The notes under the pieces are model-generated. The model ran no database searches. It was not told where the DNA came from and saw nothing but the letters and a program-made list of their open reading frames with translations. A stretch of 64,000 nt of DNA from Streptomyces sp. NBC_01016 (GTDB lineage: Bacteria > Actinomycetota > Actinomycetes > Streptomycetales > Streptomycetaceae): positions 2,976,001 through 3,040,000 of the forward strand of contig NZ_JAPEOQ010000002.1 of assembly GCF_026341035.1 (NCBI RefSeq), read 5' to 3'. Of the stretch, positions 46,063 to 54,393 are shown one piece after another. Made by a program: the position numbers and the translations under genes. Each line of letters opens with the position of its first letter. Position 1 is the first letter of the stretch.

Positions 46063-47586
46063 TCAGGCCTTGTCCTGCATGCTGCTGCGCGCCGGGTTGG
46101 CCTGCTCCGCCGCCTTGGGGTCCTTCTCGCCGGCCTTGGCCTGCACGCCCTGCTTGATGCGCTCACCGATGGTTCGGTCGATGTTGGACCAGTACTCGAA
46201 CGCACGGTGCAGCACCGGCTCGCTCACGTCGTTGAGCAGGTGGCCGACGACGTTGTCCACGAGACGGTCGCGCGCGGCGTCGTCGAGGACCTCGCGGACC
46301 ATCGTGCCCGCCTGGCCCCAGTCGTCGTCCTCGGCGTGGTCGACGTAGGCGGCGCGGGTGATGTCACCGTCCGCGGACCAGCTGGGCGGTGTGCCGTAGC
46401 GGTCCGTGTCGGCCGCCGGGCCGCCCTTGGAGTTCGGCGCGTACACCGGGTCCGTGGTCTTGCGGTAGGCCATGGCCCCGTCTTTGGAGTACGTGTTCAC
46501 GGGCGCGACGGGAGCGTTGACCGGCAGCTGCTGGTAGTTGCCCCCGATCCGGTGCCGGTGCGCGTCGGCGTAGGAGAACAGCCGGCCGAGCAGCATCCGG
46601 TCGGGGCTCGGGCCGATCCCCGGGACCAGGTTGTTCGGCTGGAACGCCGCCTGCTCGATCTCCGCGTGGTTGTCCGTCGGATTGCGGTCGAGCGTCATCT
46701 TGCCGACCTCGACCAGCGGGTAGTCGGCGTGCGGCCACACCTTGGTCAGGTCGAACGGGTTGAAGCGGTACGTGGCGGCGTCGTCGTACGGCATGATCTG
46801 CACGTACAGCGTCCAGCTCGGGTACTCCCCGTCGCGGATGTGCTCGAAGAGATCACGGGTGTGGTAATCCGTGTCGGCCGCGCACATCTGGTCGGCCTCG
46901 TGCTGGGTGAAGCACTCGATGCCCTGGTCGGTCTTGAAGTGGTACTTCACCCAGAACCGCTCGCCCTGGGCGTTGACCCACATGTAGGTGTGGGACGTGT
47001 AGCCGTTCATGTGGCGCCAGGTCCGCGGAATGCCCCGGTCGCCCATCAGCCAGGTGACCTGGTGCGCGGACTCGGGCGAGAGGGTCCAGAAGTCCCACTG
47101 CATGTCGTGGTCGCGGAGGTTGTTGTCCGCGCGGCGCTTCTGGGAGCGGATGAAGTGCTGGAACTTCATCGGGTCCTTGATGAAGAACACCGGGGTGTTG
47201 TTCCCCACCATGTCGTAGTTGCCCTCGGTGGTGTAGAACTTCACCGCGAATCCGCGGGGGTCGCGCCAGGTGTCCGGGCTTCCGCGCTCGCCGGCGACCG
47301 TGGAGAACCGGGTCACCAGCTCGGTCCGCGTCCCGGGCTGGAACAGCGCGGCCTTCGTGTAGGGGCTGACGTCGGCGGTGACCTGGAAGTGGCCGAAGGC
47401 GCCGCTGCCCTTGGCGTGCGGCTGCCGCTCCGGGATCCGCTCGCGGTTGAACTGCGCCATCTGCTCGATCAGATAGGAGTCCTGCAGGAGGATCGGGCCG
47501 CCGGCGCCGACCGTGAGCGAGTGCTCATCGCTTTCGACCGGAACGCCGGCATCCGTGGTCGTCGCTTTGGCTGTGTCGTCACTCAT
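46063..47586 (-). CDS. monofunctional haem catalase
   Basis: A 507-residue catalase that splits hydrogen peroxide into water and oxygen. The distal His57 is in RIPERQPHAKG, the Asn region in NYDMVGNNTPVFF, and the proximal haem-ligand Tyr in RLFSYADAHRHR. The length fits a small-subunit (clade 3) catalase. No fur- or catR-type regulator is adjacent. GAAAGG lies upstream of the ATG. Confidence 0.95.
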   Translation of the reverse strand: MSDDTAKATTTDAGVPVESDEHSLTVGAGGPILLQDSYLIEQMAQFNRERIPERQPHAKGSGAFGHFQVTADVSPYTKAALFQPGTRTELVTRFSTVAGERGSPDTWRDPRGFAVKFYTTEGNYDMVGNNTPVFFIKDPMKFQHFIRSQKRRADNNLRDHDMQWDFWTLSPESAHQVTWLMGDRGIPRTWRHMNGYTSHTYMWVNAQGERFWVKYHFKTDQGIECFTQHEADQMCAADTDYHTRDLFEHIRDGEYPSWTLYVQIMPYDDAATYRFNPFDLTKVWPHADYPLVEVGKMTLDRNPTDNHAEIEQAAFQPNNLVPGIGPSPDRMLLGRLFSYADAHRHRIGGNYQQLPVNAPVAPVNTYSKDGAMAYRKTTDPVYAPNSKGGPAADTDRYGTPPSWSADGDITRAAYVDHAEDDDWGQAGTMVREVLDDAARDRLVDNVVGHLLNDVSEPVLHRAFEYWSNIDRTIGERIKQGVQAKAGEKDPKAAEQANPARSSMQDKA

Positions 47587-47740
47587 GGGCTACGCGTGCC
47601 TTTCGACGGGGGTCCTAAACGCCTCGGCGCCCTGTGGGTGCAGCCTCGGAGGACGTTTCAGGCGGAGCCGCCTCTCGAAGGGCACACCGGGCAAACCGAC
47701 GACATGACCATGCTGCGGCCTCCGTGCGGACCCGGCCATT

Positions 47741-47780
47741 CGGACCGCGTGGGCCCACCGCGGTGGGCCCACGCGGTCCG
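47741..47780. terminator. perfect 40-bp palindrome, probable terminator
   Basis: The 20-base arm CGGACCGCGTGGGCCCACCG (47741-47760) is followed without a spacer by its exact reverse complement (47761-47780). It ends 2 bases before the stop of the membrane-protein gene on the minus strand and lies about 155 bases upstream of the catalase start, so it should end transcription before catalase. Confidence 0.75.
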
Positions 47781-47781
47781 C

Positions 47782-48732
47782 TCACGCGGAGCGGGCGCCC
47801 ACCCGTCGCCCGGCGACGCAGAGCAGGGCGACGGCGGCGCCGGCCAGGAGGATGTGGCCGACGAGGTTGACGGTGCCCCCCGAGCCCTGGTCCGGGGTCT
47901 GGCCGAAGCCGACCCAGGCGTAGGTCAGCGTGGCGCCGGCGGCCAGGGCGAAGATGTGCGGCGGCGCCCAGTCACGCGCGCGTGCCCAATGGTGGACAAG
48001 GCCCGCGGCCGCGACGGCGATCGCGAGCGCGGCGGCCACGCCCAGCCGGCTCGGCTGGAGAACCAGCCAGAAGGCGCTGGTGACCGCGCACGAGGCGATG
48101 CCGACGAACAGCGGCCGGGGCGCGCCGCGGGAGTCGAGCCCGGCGCGCGGGCGGGGGATCAGGAACGCGGCGACCACGAGCGCGGCCACCACGGCGGCCG
48201 TGCCGGCCAGCAGCGGCCAAGGAGCCATGTAACCGCTGTCGTCGTAGCTGCCCCAGCCGACCACCACGGCCCCCAGCACCAGCAGTCCGGCCGTGACGGT
48301 GAGCCCGGTCCTTCCGAGCCACGGACGCTCCGCGCGCTGCGGGACGAGGGCTTCCATGAGCGCGATCGGCACGGTGATGCTCCACAGCGCGTGCACGGCC
48401 AGGACGGAGATCAGGCCGTAGGCGCCGGTGCCGACCAGGGGGATGGGCGTCACGGTGACCATGTCGTAGTTGCCGGAGTAGTCGGCGTTGAACAGCATCT
48501 GGTCCAGCAGGCCCTCTTCGAGCAGCGCGTACGCGGCGCCCAGCAGCAGGATGGAGCCCCAGCCGCGTCCGGTCCTGCGGACGAGTTCGCGGATGAGCAG
48601 GGCCCCGCTTCCGTAGAGGAGCGCGAGGACCGGCAGCAGCGCCAGGGCGTCGAGTGAGGTCGCGCCGAGGAGCATCTCGCCGATCAACGGCGCGAGGAAG
48701 AAGAGTCCCACCGCCGGCATGCTGTTTCTCAT
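47782..48732 (-). CDS. multipass membrane protein of unknown function
   Basis: A 316-residue protein with about eight hydrophobic helices and short loops. An acidic cluster YALLEEGLLDQMLFN and GSYDDSGYM are the main polar features. I do not recognise a named family; the EEG motif in a helix is faintly reminiscent of CAAX-protease-like membrane proteins, but the rest does not follow. A second ATG at 48720 (MPAVGLFF) is possible. The neighbours (catalase, DUF2848) give no clear functional link. Confidence 0.75.
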   Translation of the reverse strand: MRNSMPAVGLFFLAPLIGEMLLGATSLDALALLPVLALLYGSGALLIRELVRRTGRGWGSILLLGAAYALLEEGLLDQMLFNADYSGNYDMVTVTPIPLVGTGAYGLISVLAVHALWSITVPIALMEALVPQRAERPWLGRTGLTVTAGLLVLGAVVVGWGSYDDSGYMAPWPLLAGTAAVVAALVVAAFLIPRPRAGLDSRGAPRPLFVGIASCAVTSAFWLVLQPSRLGVAAALAIAVAAAGLVHHWARARDWAPPHIFALAAGATLTYAWVGFGQTPDQGSGGTVNLVGHILLAGAAVALLCVAGRRVGARSA

Positions 48733-48862
48733 GCCGCCGACGCTACGGACGCCGGGCCCGCCCGCGAGTCGGCCGAGCGGCTGCCCTGGACGGCTGTGCG
48801 GCTACGGGCCCGCGGCCAGAAATATCCGAAGGTAGACAGCAGGGAGACTTTGGGCGGACCCA

Positions 48863-48896
48863 GCCGGGTGCGCACGCCATGGGCGGCGCACCCGGC
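48863..48896 (-). terminator. hairpin after DUF2848 gene
   Basis: Eleven-base arms GCCGGGTGCGC (48863-48873) and GCGCACCCGGC (48886-48896) enclose a 12-base loop, 20 bases beyond the stop. Nothing else is seen in the 183-base gap 48733-48915. Confidence 0.7.
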
Positions 48897-48915
48897 ACCC
48901 GTTCTCGTGCCCCGC

Positions 48916-49602
48916 TCAGCCGATCGGCACCGGCAGCGGTGTCACCGCGTAGGCCAGCGTGATGGTGTCACCGGTCGACGGGTCGGACAGCTCCACCCGC
49001 CAGGCCTCGCCGAACTGGTCCACGCCCTCCGCCATCGGGATGGTGCCGGAGATCAGCACCGTGCCGGGGAGCAGCTCGCCGCGCTCGCGCAGCACGTCGG
49101 CCCAGTACGACGGCGTGAGCAGCTCCGCGAGGGAGCCGTCCTGGATCAGGGACTCCTCGCCCTTCACCGTGACCCACGCGCGCAGCGTCAGGTCGTCCAG
49201 GCGGCCCTCGACGTCCGAGAGGCGCCAGGCGCGGCGGGCCAGGACATCCGGGCTCGCGTTCTTGCTCCAGGCCACGCCGTGCACCTCGAGCTCGCGGTCC
49301 GTGTGGTCGCACGCGGCCGTGAGCAGCAGCTCGCCGTCCTGCGCCACGACGAGCGCCCACTCCGCCTCGCCCGAGGTCCGCCCGTGCTGCACCGCGACCC
49401 GCTCGGTCTGCTGCGCGAGGTAGGGGGAGATGGGGTACAGGGCCGGGGTGGTGGTCGGCGCGGGCACGCCGAGTTCGGCGAGTTCGGCGACGTGCGCGGC
49501 GACATCGTCCTGGCTGCGCCCGGCGTATCCGGCGTTGAGGACCTGGACGACGTCCACGTCGCGGGTGGAGCCATCGGGCAGTTCGAACGTGAGCAGCGTC
49601 AT
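48916..49602 (-). CDS. DUF2848 (FAH-like) protein
   Basis: A 228-residue protein matching DUF2848, which is distantly related to fumarylacetoacetate-hydrolase-fold enzymes (segments TTTPALYPISPYLAQQ, VHGVAWSKNASPDVLARRAW, GELLPGTVLISGTIPM). It has no assigned reaction; context suggests hydrolysis or decarboxylation of a small acid. GGAGATTTCC precedes the ATG. It is divergent from an MHS transporter and nitrilase operon, with GntR-type operators between. Confidence 0.86.
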   Translation of the reverse strand: MTLLTFELPDGSTRDVDVVQVLNAGYAGRSQDDVAAHVAELAELGVPAPTTTPALYPISPYLAQQTERVAVQHGRTSGEAEWALVVAQDGELLLTAACDHTDRELEVHGVAWSKNASPDVLARRAWRLSDVEGRLDDLTLRAWVTVKGEESLIQDGSLAELLTPSYWADVLRERGELLPGTVLISGTIPMAEGVDQFGEAWRVELSDPSTGDTITLAYAVTPLPVPIG

Positions 49603-49667
49603 GGAAATCTCCAGGGGTGAGCAGGTAGGAGGGTTGCGAAGCGGTTAACTTCCCGTCCGGGGCTTGC

Positions 49668-49695
49668 GCATACGACCTGTATACAAGAAGTATGC
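49668..49695. promoter_or_regulatory. two overlapping GntR-type operators
   Basis: GCATAC-n5-GTATAC (49668-49684) and GTATAC-n5-GTATGC (49679-49695) share the central GTATAC. Each matches 15 of 17 bases of the site in front of the gntR gene (52708-52724). They sit between the divergent DUF2848 and transporter genes, 66 bases before the first and 73 bases before the second. Confidence 0.8.
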
Positions 49696-49767
49696 CGGAA
49701 GGTCGATGTCTCCCCGAACGTCGACGTCCCCCCTCAGACCGTCGAAGCCCCCGAACCGAGGACCGAA

Positions 49768-51117
49768 ATGCTGCAAGACTCCCCACGCGGCCCGGCCGCC
49801 TCACCGGTTGTCACCCCGAACCGCTCCGGTCTCGTCCGGGCCTTCTTCGCGAGCCTCACCGGCACCGCCCTGGAGTGGTACGACTTCGCGGTCTACTCCG
49901 CCGCGTCGGCCCTGGTCTTCGGCGACCTGTTCTTCCCCTCCGAGGACCCGCTCACCGGCACCCTGCTGGCCTTCTCCACGTACGCCGTCGGCTACGTCTC
50001 GCGCCCGCTCGGCGGCATCGTCTTCGGTCGGCTCGGCGATGTGATCGGCCGCAAGAAGGTGCTGATCGCGACGCTCGTGCTGATCGGCGCGGCCACGTTC
50101 CTGATCGGCCTGCTGCCCACCCACAGCAGCATCGGCGCCGCCGCTCCCATCGCCCTGGTCGTGCTGCGGTTCGCGCAGGGCGTGGGCGTCGGCGGCGAGT
50201 GGGGCGGCGCCGTGCTGCTCTCCAGCGAGTTCGGCGACCCGAAGAAGCGCGGCTTCTTCGCCTCGGCCGCACAGGTCGGACCGCCCGCCGGCAACCTCCT
50301 CGCCAACGGCGTCCTGGCGGCGCTCGGCGCCCTGCTGACCGAGGACCAGTTCCTCTCCTGGGGCTGGCGCGTCGCCTTCCTGGTCTCCGGCGTCCTGGTC
50401 GGATTCGGCCTGTGGATCCGCGCGAAGCTGGAGGAGACCCCGGTCTTCAAGGCGATGGAGGCCGAGCAGAGCCGCCCCGAGGCGCCGGTGCGCGAGGTGC
50501 TCACCCGGCAGCCCCGCGCCCTGATCGCGGCGATGCTCGCCCGCGTCGCCCCGGACGTGCTGTACGCCTTGTTCACCGTGTTCGTGCTGACCTACGCCAC
50601 CGACGAGCTGGACATGTCGCGGGGGTCCGCGCTGACCGCCGTACTCATCGGCTCCTCGCTGCAGATCTTCCTGATCCCGCTCGCGGGAGCCCTGTCCGAC
50701 CGCGTCAACAGGCGCCTGCTGTACGGATGTTCGGCCGTCGGCGCCGGTGTGTGGCCGTTCGTCTTCTTCAACATGGTCGACGGCGGCTCGTGGGGTCTGC
50801 TCGTCCTCGGTGTGATCGTCGCGCTGGTCCTGCACTCGCTGATGTACGGCCCGCAGGCCGCGTTCGTCGCCGAACAGTTCTCGCCGCGGCTGCGTTCCAC
50901 GGGCTCCTCGCTCGCGTATACGCTGGCCGGTCTGATCGGCGGCGCGATCGCTCCACTGCTGTTCACGGCGCTGCTCGGCTCGTTCAACAGCTGGGTGCCG
51001 CTCGCCGTATACGTTGCCGTCACCGCGGCCGTGACCGTCACCGGGCTCCTGCTGGGCCGCGACGCGGAGGCGGCCACGGACGAGGACACGGAGCTGGTCG
51101 CGCAGGCGACCGCCTGA
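49768..51117 (+). CDS. MHS-family MFS transporter (metabolite:H+ symporter)
   Basis: A 449-residue, 12-helix transporter of the MHS branch (ProP, ShiA, citrate and alpha-ketoglutarate carriers). The signatures are GTALEWYDFAVYSAASALVF near the N-terminus, GRLGDVIGRKKVL in the helix 2-3 loop, RFAQGVGVGGEWGGAVLL, and RVNRRLLYG in the second half. It takes up an unknown acid or zwitterion by proton symport. GAGG precedes the ATG. A nitrilase-family gene lies 46 bases downstream, forming an operon under the GntR sites. Confidence 0.92.
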   Translation: MLQDSPRGPAASPVVTPNRSGLVRAFFASLTGTALEWYDFAVYSAASALVFGDLFFPSEDPLTGTLLAFSTYAVGYVSRPLGGIVFGRLGDVIGRKKVLIATLVLIGAATFLIGLLPTHSSIGAAAPIALVVLRFAQGVGVGGEWGGAVLLSSEFGDPKKRGFFASAAQVGPPAGNLLANGVLAALGALLTEDQFLSWGWRVAFLVSGVLVGFGLWIRAKLEETPVFKAMEAEQSRPEAPVREVLTRQPRALIAAMLARVAPDVLYALFTVFVLTYATDELDMSRGSALTAVLIGSSLQIFLIPLAGALSDRVNRRLLYGCSAVGAGVWPFVFFNMVDGGSWGLLVLGVIVALVLHSLMYGPQAAFVAEQFSPRLRSTGSSLAYTLAGLIGGAIAPLLFTALLGSFNSWVPLAVYVAVTAAVTVTGLLLGRDAEAATDEDTELVAQATA

Positions 51118-51163
51118 ACCGCACACCTACCGCCCCATCAGGCCTCATCAGGAGGGACACCCC

Positions 51164-51988
51164 ATGCTCATCGCCCTGAGCCAGCTCACCACCGGGCCCG
51201 ACCCGGCCAAGAACCTCGACCTAATCGAGGAGCAGGCGCGGCGCGCGGCCGACGCGGGCGCCCGCGTCGTCGTCCTCCCCGAAGCGGCGATGGCCTGCTT
51301 CGGCACGCCGCTCACCCCGCTCGCCGAGCCGCTCGACGGCCCGTGGGCGAACCGGCTGCGGGCCATCGCCGAGGCGGCCGGCATCGTCGTCGTCGCCGGG
51401 ATGTTCACCCCGGCCGACGACGGGCGGGTGACCAACACCCTGCTCGCGACAGGCCCGGGCGTCGAGGAGACCTACGACAAGATCCACCTCTACGACGCCT
51501 TCGGCTTCGCGGAGTCCGATACCGTCGCGCCCGGAACGCGGGTGGTCACCATCGACGTCGACGGCGTCCGCCTGGGTCTCGCGACCTGCTACGACGTGCG
51601 CTTCCCCGAACTCTTCCGGGCCCACGCCGACGCGGGTGCCGTCGCCACGCTGCTCCCCGCGTCCTGGGGTGCGGGCCCCGGCAAGCGCGAGCAGTGGGAA
51701 CTCCTCGTACGGGCCCGGGCCTTGGACGCCACTGTCTGGGTCGCCGCGGTGGGCCAGGCGGACCCGGCAGCGAGCGGCATCGACGTCAGTGGCACGGCCC
51801 CGACGGGCATCGGGCACAGCATGCTGGTCGGTCCTGACGGCACAGTGCGGGAGAGCCTCGGCGCCGAACCCGGCCTGATCGTCGCCGAGTTGGACGTCGC
51901 CGAGGTCGAGCGGGTGCGCGGGAAGATCTCCGTGCTGGCCAACCGCAGGCTCGGGCGCGACGACGCGGTGATCACCTACCCGAAGTGA
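51164..51988 (+). CDS. nitrilase-superfamily amidohydrolase
   Basis: A 274-residue carbon-nitrogen hydrolase with the Glu-Lys-Cys triad: Glu in VVLPEAAM, Lys in YDKIHLYDAFGFAESD, and Cys in LATCYDVRFPELF. The YDKIHLYDAFG segment resembles omega-amidase and Nit-type deaminated-glutathione amidases, so an amide is a likelier substrate than a nitrile. AGGAGG lies 8 bases upstream. It follows the transporter and should act on the imported compound. Confidence 0.9.
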   Translation: MLIALSQLTTGPDPAKNLDLIEEQARRAADAGARVVVLPEAAMACFGTPLTPLAEPLDGPWANRLRAIAEAAGIVVVAGMFTPADDGRVTNTLLATGPGVEETYDKIHLYDAFGFAESDTVAPGTRVVTIDVDGVRLGLATCYDVRFPELFRAHADAGAVATLLPASWGAGPGKREQWELLVRARALDATVWVAAVGQADPAASGIDVSGTAPTGIGHSMLVGPDGTVRESLGAEPGLIVAELDVAEVERVRGKISVLANRRLGRDDAVITYPK

Positions 51989-51995
51989 TGCGGGT

Positions 51996-52025
51996 GGGCC
52001 GGCTCAGGGACACCCGGGCCGGCCC
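51996..52025. terminator. hairpin between nitrilase and gntR genes
   Basis: Arms GGGCCGGC (51996-52003) and GCCGGCCC (52018-52025) enclose a 14-base loop between convergent genes, 8 bases after the nitrilase stop. Confidence 0.65.
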
Positions 52026-52047
52026 GGATCACCCAGTTCGGCCGGGG

Positions 52048-52677
52048 TTACCCAGCCAGCAGTACCTTCAGCGTCGACTCCAAGTGGCTGTCGATCGCCG
52101 CGCCCACCGCGTCCGTGTCACCCGCGGCGAGCGCGTCCAGGATCATCTTGTGCTCGTCGATGACCGACTTCTGCCGACCGCTCTGGTTGTACAACGCCAC
52201 GACACCCGCGCGCACTTGGCGGCTGCGCAGCCCGTCGTAGTGGCGGTCCAGCAGGCCGTTGCCCACGGCCTGGACGATCGTCGCGTGGAAGCGGTGGTCG
52301 ATGGCGATGAACTCCTTGGCGTCGTCGGGCCCGCTCAACCCGCGCTGCCGCTCAAGTAGTTCGCCCAGTTCCTCCAGCGGCACCCGGTCCGCCTTGATGA
52401 CCTGCTCCGCCGCGTACCGTTCCACCATGCCGCGCAGCTCCATCAGCTCGGTGATCTGCCGCCCGGTCAGCCGGGAGACGCGCGCGCCGCGCCGGGGCAC
52501 CATCTCGACCAGATCCTCGGCGGCGAGCAGCAGCAGGGCCTCGCGGATGGGGGTGCGGGAGACGCCGATGCGGTCGGCGATCTCCTGCTCGGACAGGAAC
52601 TCGCCCTGCATCTCCGGGTCGGTGAGCACCGTCCCCTTGAGGTAGGCGTACGCCTTCTCCCGACCGGACGTCGCCAT
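52048..52677 (-). CDS. GntR-family (FadR-type) regulator
   Basis: A 209-residue regulator. The winged helix (FLSEQEIADRIGVSRTPIREALLLLAAEDLVEMVPRRGARV) is followed by an all-helical FCD domain with likely metal ligands (Asp and His in IDHRFHATI, His in DEHKMILDAL and SHLE). The start at 52677 has GGGAGC upstream. Its own promoter carries the 17-bp site also found in front of the DUF2848/transporter pair, so it probably represses both and responds to the imported compound. Confidence 0.92.
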   Translation of the reverse strand: MATSGREKAYAYLKGTVLTDPEMQGEFLSEQEIADRIGVSRTPIREALLLLAAEDLVEMVPRRGARVSRLTGRQITELMELRGMVERYAAEQVIKADRVPLEELGELLERQRGLSGPDDAKEFIAIDHRFHATIVQAVGNGLLDRHYDGLRSRQVRAGVVALYNQSGRQKSVIDEHKMILDALAAGDTDAVGAAIDSHLESTLKVLLAG

Positions 52678-52707
52678 GTGAGCTCCCGTGGACCGTGGTT
52701 CTGAATC

Positions 52708-52724
52708 GCATACAACTTGTATAC
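52708..52724. promoter_or_regulatory. GntR autoregulatory operator
   Basis: GCATACAACTTGTATAC contains the perfect dyad ATACAA-C-TTGTAT (52710-52722). It lies 31 bases upstream of the gntR start and matches the two overlapping sites at 49668-49695. Confidence 0.78.
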
Positions 52725-52727
52725 GGA

Positions 52728-52759
52728 AGTTACCACGGGGTGGAGTTACCACGGGGTGG
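52728..52759. repeat. 16-bp perfect tandem duplication
   Basis: AGTTACCACGGGGTGG occurs twice head to tail (52728-52743 and 52744-52759), between the GntR operator and the end of the CGNR gene. It looks like a recent slippage duplication. Confidence 0.9.
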
Positions 52760-52777
52760 AGGAGGAGTGCCCGATCG

Positions 52778-53290
52778 CTACTCGGCGACCCCGTCGCGGG
52801 TGCGCTGGTAGTGGCGCCTCGCCTTCATCCGGTTTCCGCAGACGGCCATGGAGCACCAGCGGGCCCGGTTGGTCTTGCTGCGGTCGAGGAGGAACAGGCG
52901 GCACTCCGGGTTGGCGCACGGACGCAGCCGGCCGGGCTTCGCCTTCTGCAGCGCGCTCCATGCCAGGACCGCCTCCACGGCCGGTCGGCGCTCCGCGGGG
53001 ACGTCGAGCTCCCAGGTCACGCCGTCGGGGGAGAGGTGCGGCCGGGAGCGCACGCCCTCAAGGATCGGGGCCAGCGACGTGGCCGGCCGGGCGCCGCGCA
53101 CCACCTCCTGCAAGGCGTCGCGCGCCTGCACCAGGTGAGCGAGTTCCCGGGTGCTGCCGCTGCCGCCGTGCGCCTTCTGCCACGCCTTGGCCGCTTCGCG
53201 GTCGGCCAACTCGTCCGTAGGTGTCCCGTTGGTCACCGGTGTGGTGTTGAGGAGTTCCAGCAGTGTGTCCTGCTGCCCGGGGTCGATCAC
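52778..53290 (-). CDS. CGNR zinc-finger regulator (ABATE domain)
   Basis: A 170-residue protein with an N-terminal ABATE-type helical domain and a C-terminal CGNR zinc finger. The latter shows CANPEC, then about 17 residues on, WCSMAVCGNRMKARRHY. It is presumed to bind DNA and acts as a stress-linked regulator in actinomycetes. The start is GTG with AGGAGG 7 bases upstream. It is divergent from an alpha/beta hydrolase operon across a nested inverted repeat. Confidence 0.9.
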   Translation of the reverse strand: MIDPGQQDTLLELLNTTPVTNGTPTDELADREAAKAWQKAHGGSGSTRELAHLVQARDALQEVVRGARPATSLAPILEGVRSRPHLSPDGVTWELDVPAERRPAVEAVLAWSALQKAKPGRLRPCANPECRLFLLDRSKTNRARWCSMAVCGNRMKARRHYQRTRDGVAE

Positions 53291-53375
53291 TGCAGTACCT
53301 CCTGTCCGGCGTTTCCCGCGTCGAGTTCGCCTGCAGGCTACTTGCCGCGAAGGTGCGGCAACCGCCGTCTACTCA

Positions 53376-53464
53376 ACCCTAACCCTTTAAAGCGCATTGA
53401 CCGGTTATCCCGACTGTGCTCCACTGGGCCTGTAACCGGTAAATCGCGAATGAGGGGTTAGGGT
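53376..53464. promoter_or_regulatory. nested inverted repeats with one common centre
   Basis: Outer arms ACCCTAACCC (53376-53385) and GGGTTAGGGT (53455-53464), and inner arms ACCGGTTA (53400-53407) and TAACCGGT (53433-53440), are all perfect. Both share the exact dyad centre 53420. The region lies between the CGNR gene and the alpha/beta hydrolase gene, and the right outer arm abuts the hydrolase ATG. Confidence 0.8.
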
Positions 53465-53465
53465 C

Positions 53466-54335
53466 ATGTCCTCCACGGTCCACCACCGCACCGCCACCAT
53501 CAACGGTCTCGATGTCTTCTACCGGGAGGCCGGTGATCCGAAGGCGCCCGCCGTCGTGCTCCTGCACGGCTTCCCGACCAGTTCGCACATGTTTCGCAAC
53601 CTGATCCCGGCGCTCTCCGACCGCTATCACGTGATCGCACCCGACCACATCGGCTTCGGGCAGTCCGCGATGCCCGCGCTGCGGGACTTCCCGTACACCT
53701 TCGGCGCGCTCGCCGACGTCACGTCCGGGCTGCTCCAGCACCTGGGCATCGACAGGTTCGCGATCTACGTGCAGGACTACGGCGCCCCGATCGGCTGGCG
53801 GCTCGCCCTGAAGGACCCGGAGCGGATCACCGCGGTCATCACGCAGAACGGCAACGCCTACGAGGAGGGCTTCGTCCGGCCGTTCTGGGACGGTCTTTTC
53901 GCCTACGCCGCGGCGCCGGGGCCGGACACCGAAGGGCCCGTGCGCGCCGCCCTGACGACGGAGGACGTCCGCTGGCAGTACGTGACCGGGGTGGCGGATC
54001 CGAGCGTGGTCAGCCCCGACAACTGGGTCCACGACCAAGCACTCCTGGACCGCCCCGGCAACGCCGAGATCCAGCTCAAGCTCTTTCGCGAGTACCCCAC
54101 CAACGTGGACCTCTATCCGGCCGTCCACCAGTACTTCCGCGACTCCCAGGTCCCGCTGCTCGCGGTCTGGGGCGCGGGCGACGAGATCTTCGGGCCCGAC
54201 GGCGCCAGGGCGTTCGGCCGTGACCTGCCGGACGCCGAGATTCATCTGCTCGATGCCGGACACTTCGCCCTGGAGAGCCGCCTCGAGGAAGTCACGGAGC
54301 ACATCCGTGGGTTCCTCGCCCGGGTCCTGGCCTGA
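53466..54335 (+). CDS. alpha/beta hydrolase, epoxide-hydrolase/dehalogenase-like
   Basis: A protein of 289 residues with HGFPTSSHMFRNL (oxyanion region) and the nucleophile Asp in YVQDYGAPIG. Asp rather than Ser at the elbow points to epoxide hydrolases and haloalkane dehalogenases. The acid is Asp in WGAGDEIFG and the base His in DAGHFALE. It probably hydrates an epoxide or detoxifies a halide. It is followed after 58 bases by an enolase-superfamily gene, and both may be controlled by the divergent CGNR protein. Confidence 0.9.
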   Translation: MSSTVHHRTATINGLDVFYREAGDPKAPAVVLLHGFPTSSHMFRNLIPALSDRYHVIAPDHIGFGQSAMPALRDFPYTFGALADVTSGLLQHLGIDRFAIYVQDYGAPIGWRLALKDPERITAVITQNGNAYEEGFVRPFWDGLFAYAAAPGPDTEGPVRAALTTEDVRWQYVTGVADPSVVSPDNWVHDQALLDRPGNAEIQLKLFREYPTNVDLYPAVHQYFRDSQVPLLAVWGAGDEIFGPDGARAFGRDLPDAEIHLLDAGHFALESRLEEVTEHIRGFLARVLA

Positions 54336-54393
54336 CGTCCGCGAGCGGCGGCCGGGCCCTGGTCCGCACGGCCCGTGCAGTAGAAAGAAGCCC

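Noticed and set aside
45664..48657. A 997-codon open frame on the + strand running through catalase and the membrane-protein gene
   Set aside because: Only its first ~110 codons resemble protein (the LysR remnant). The rest is antisense to the well-supported catalase gene and is an artefact of high GC.
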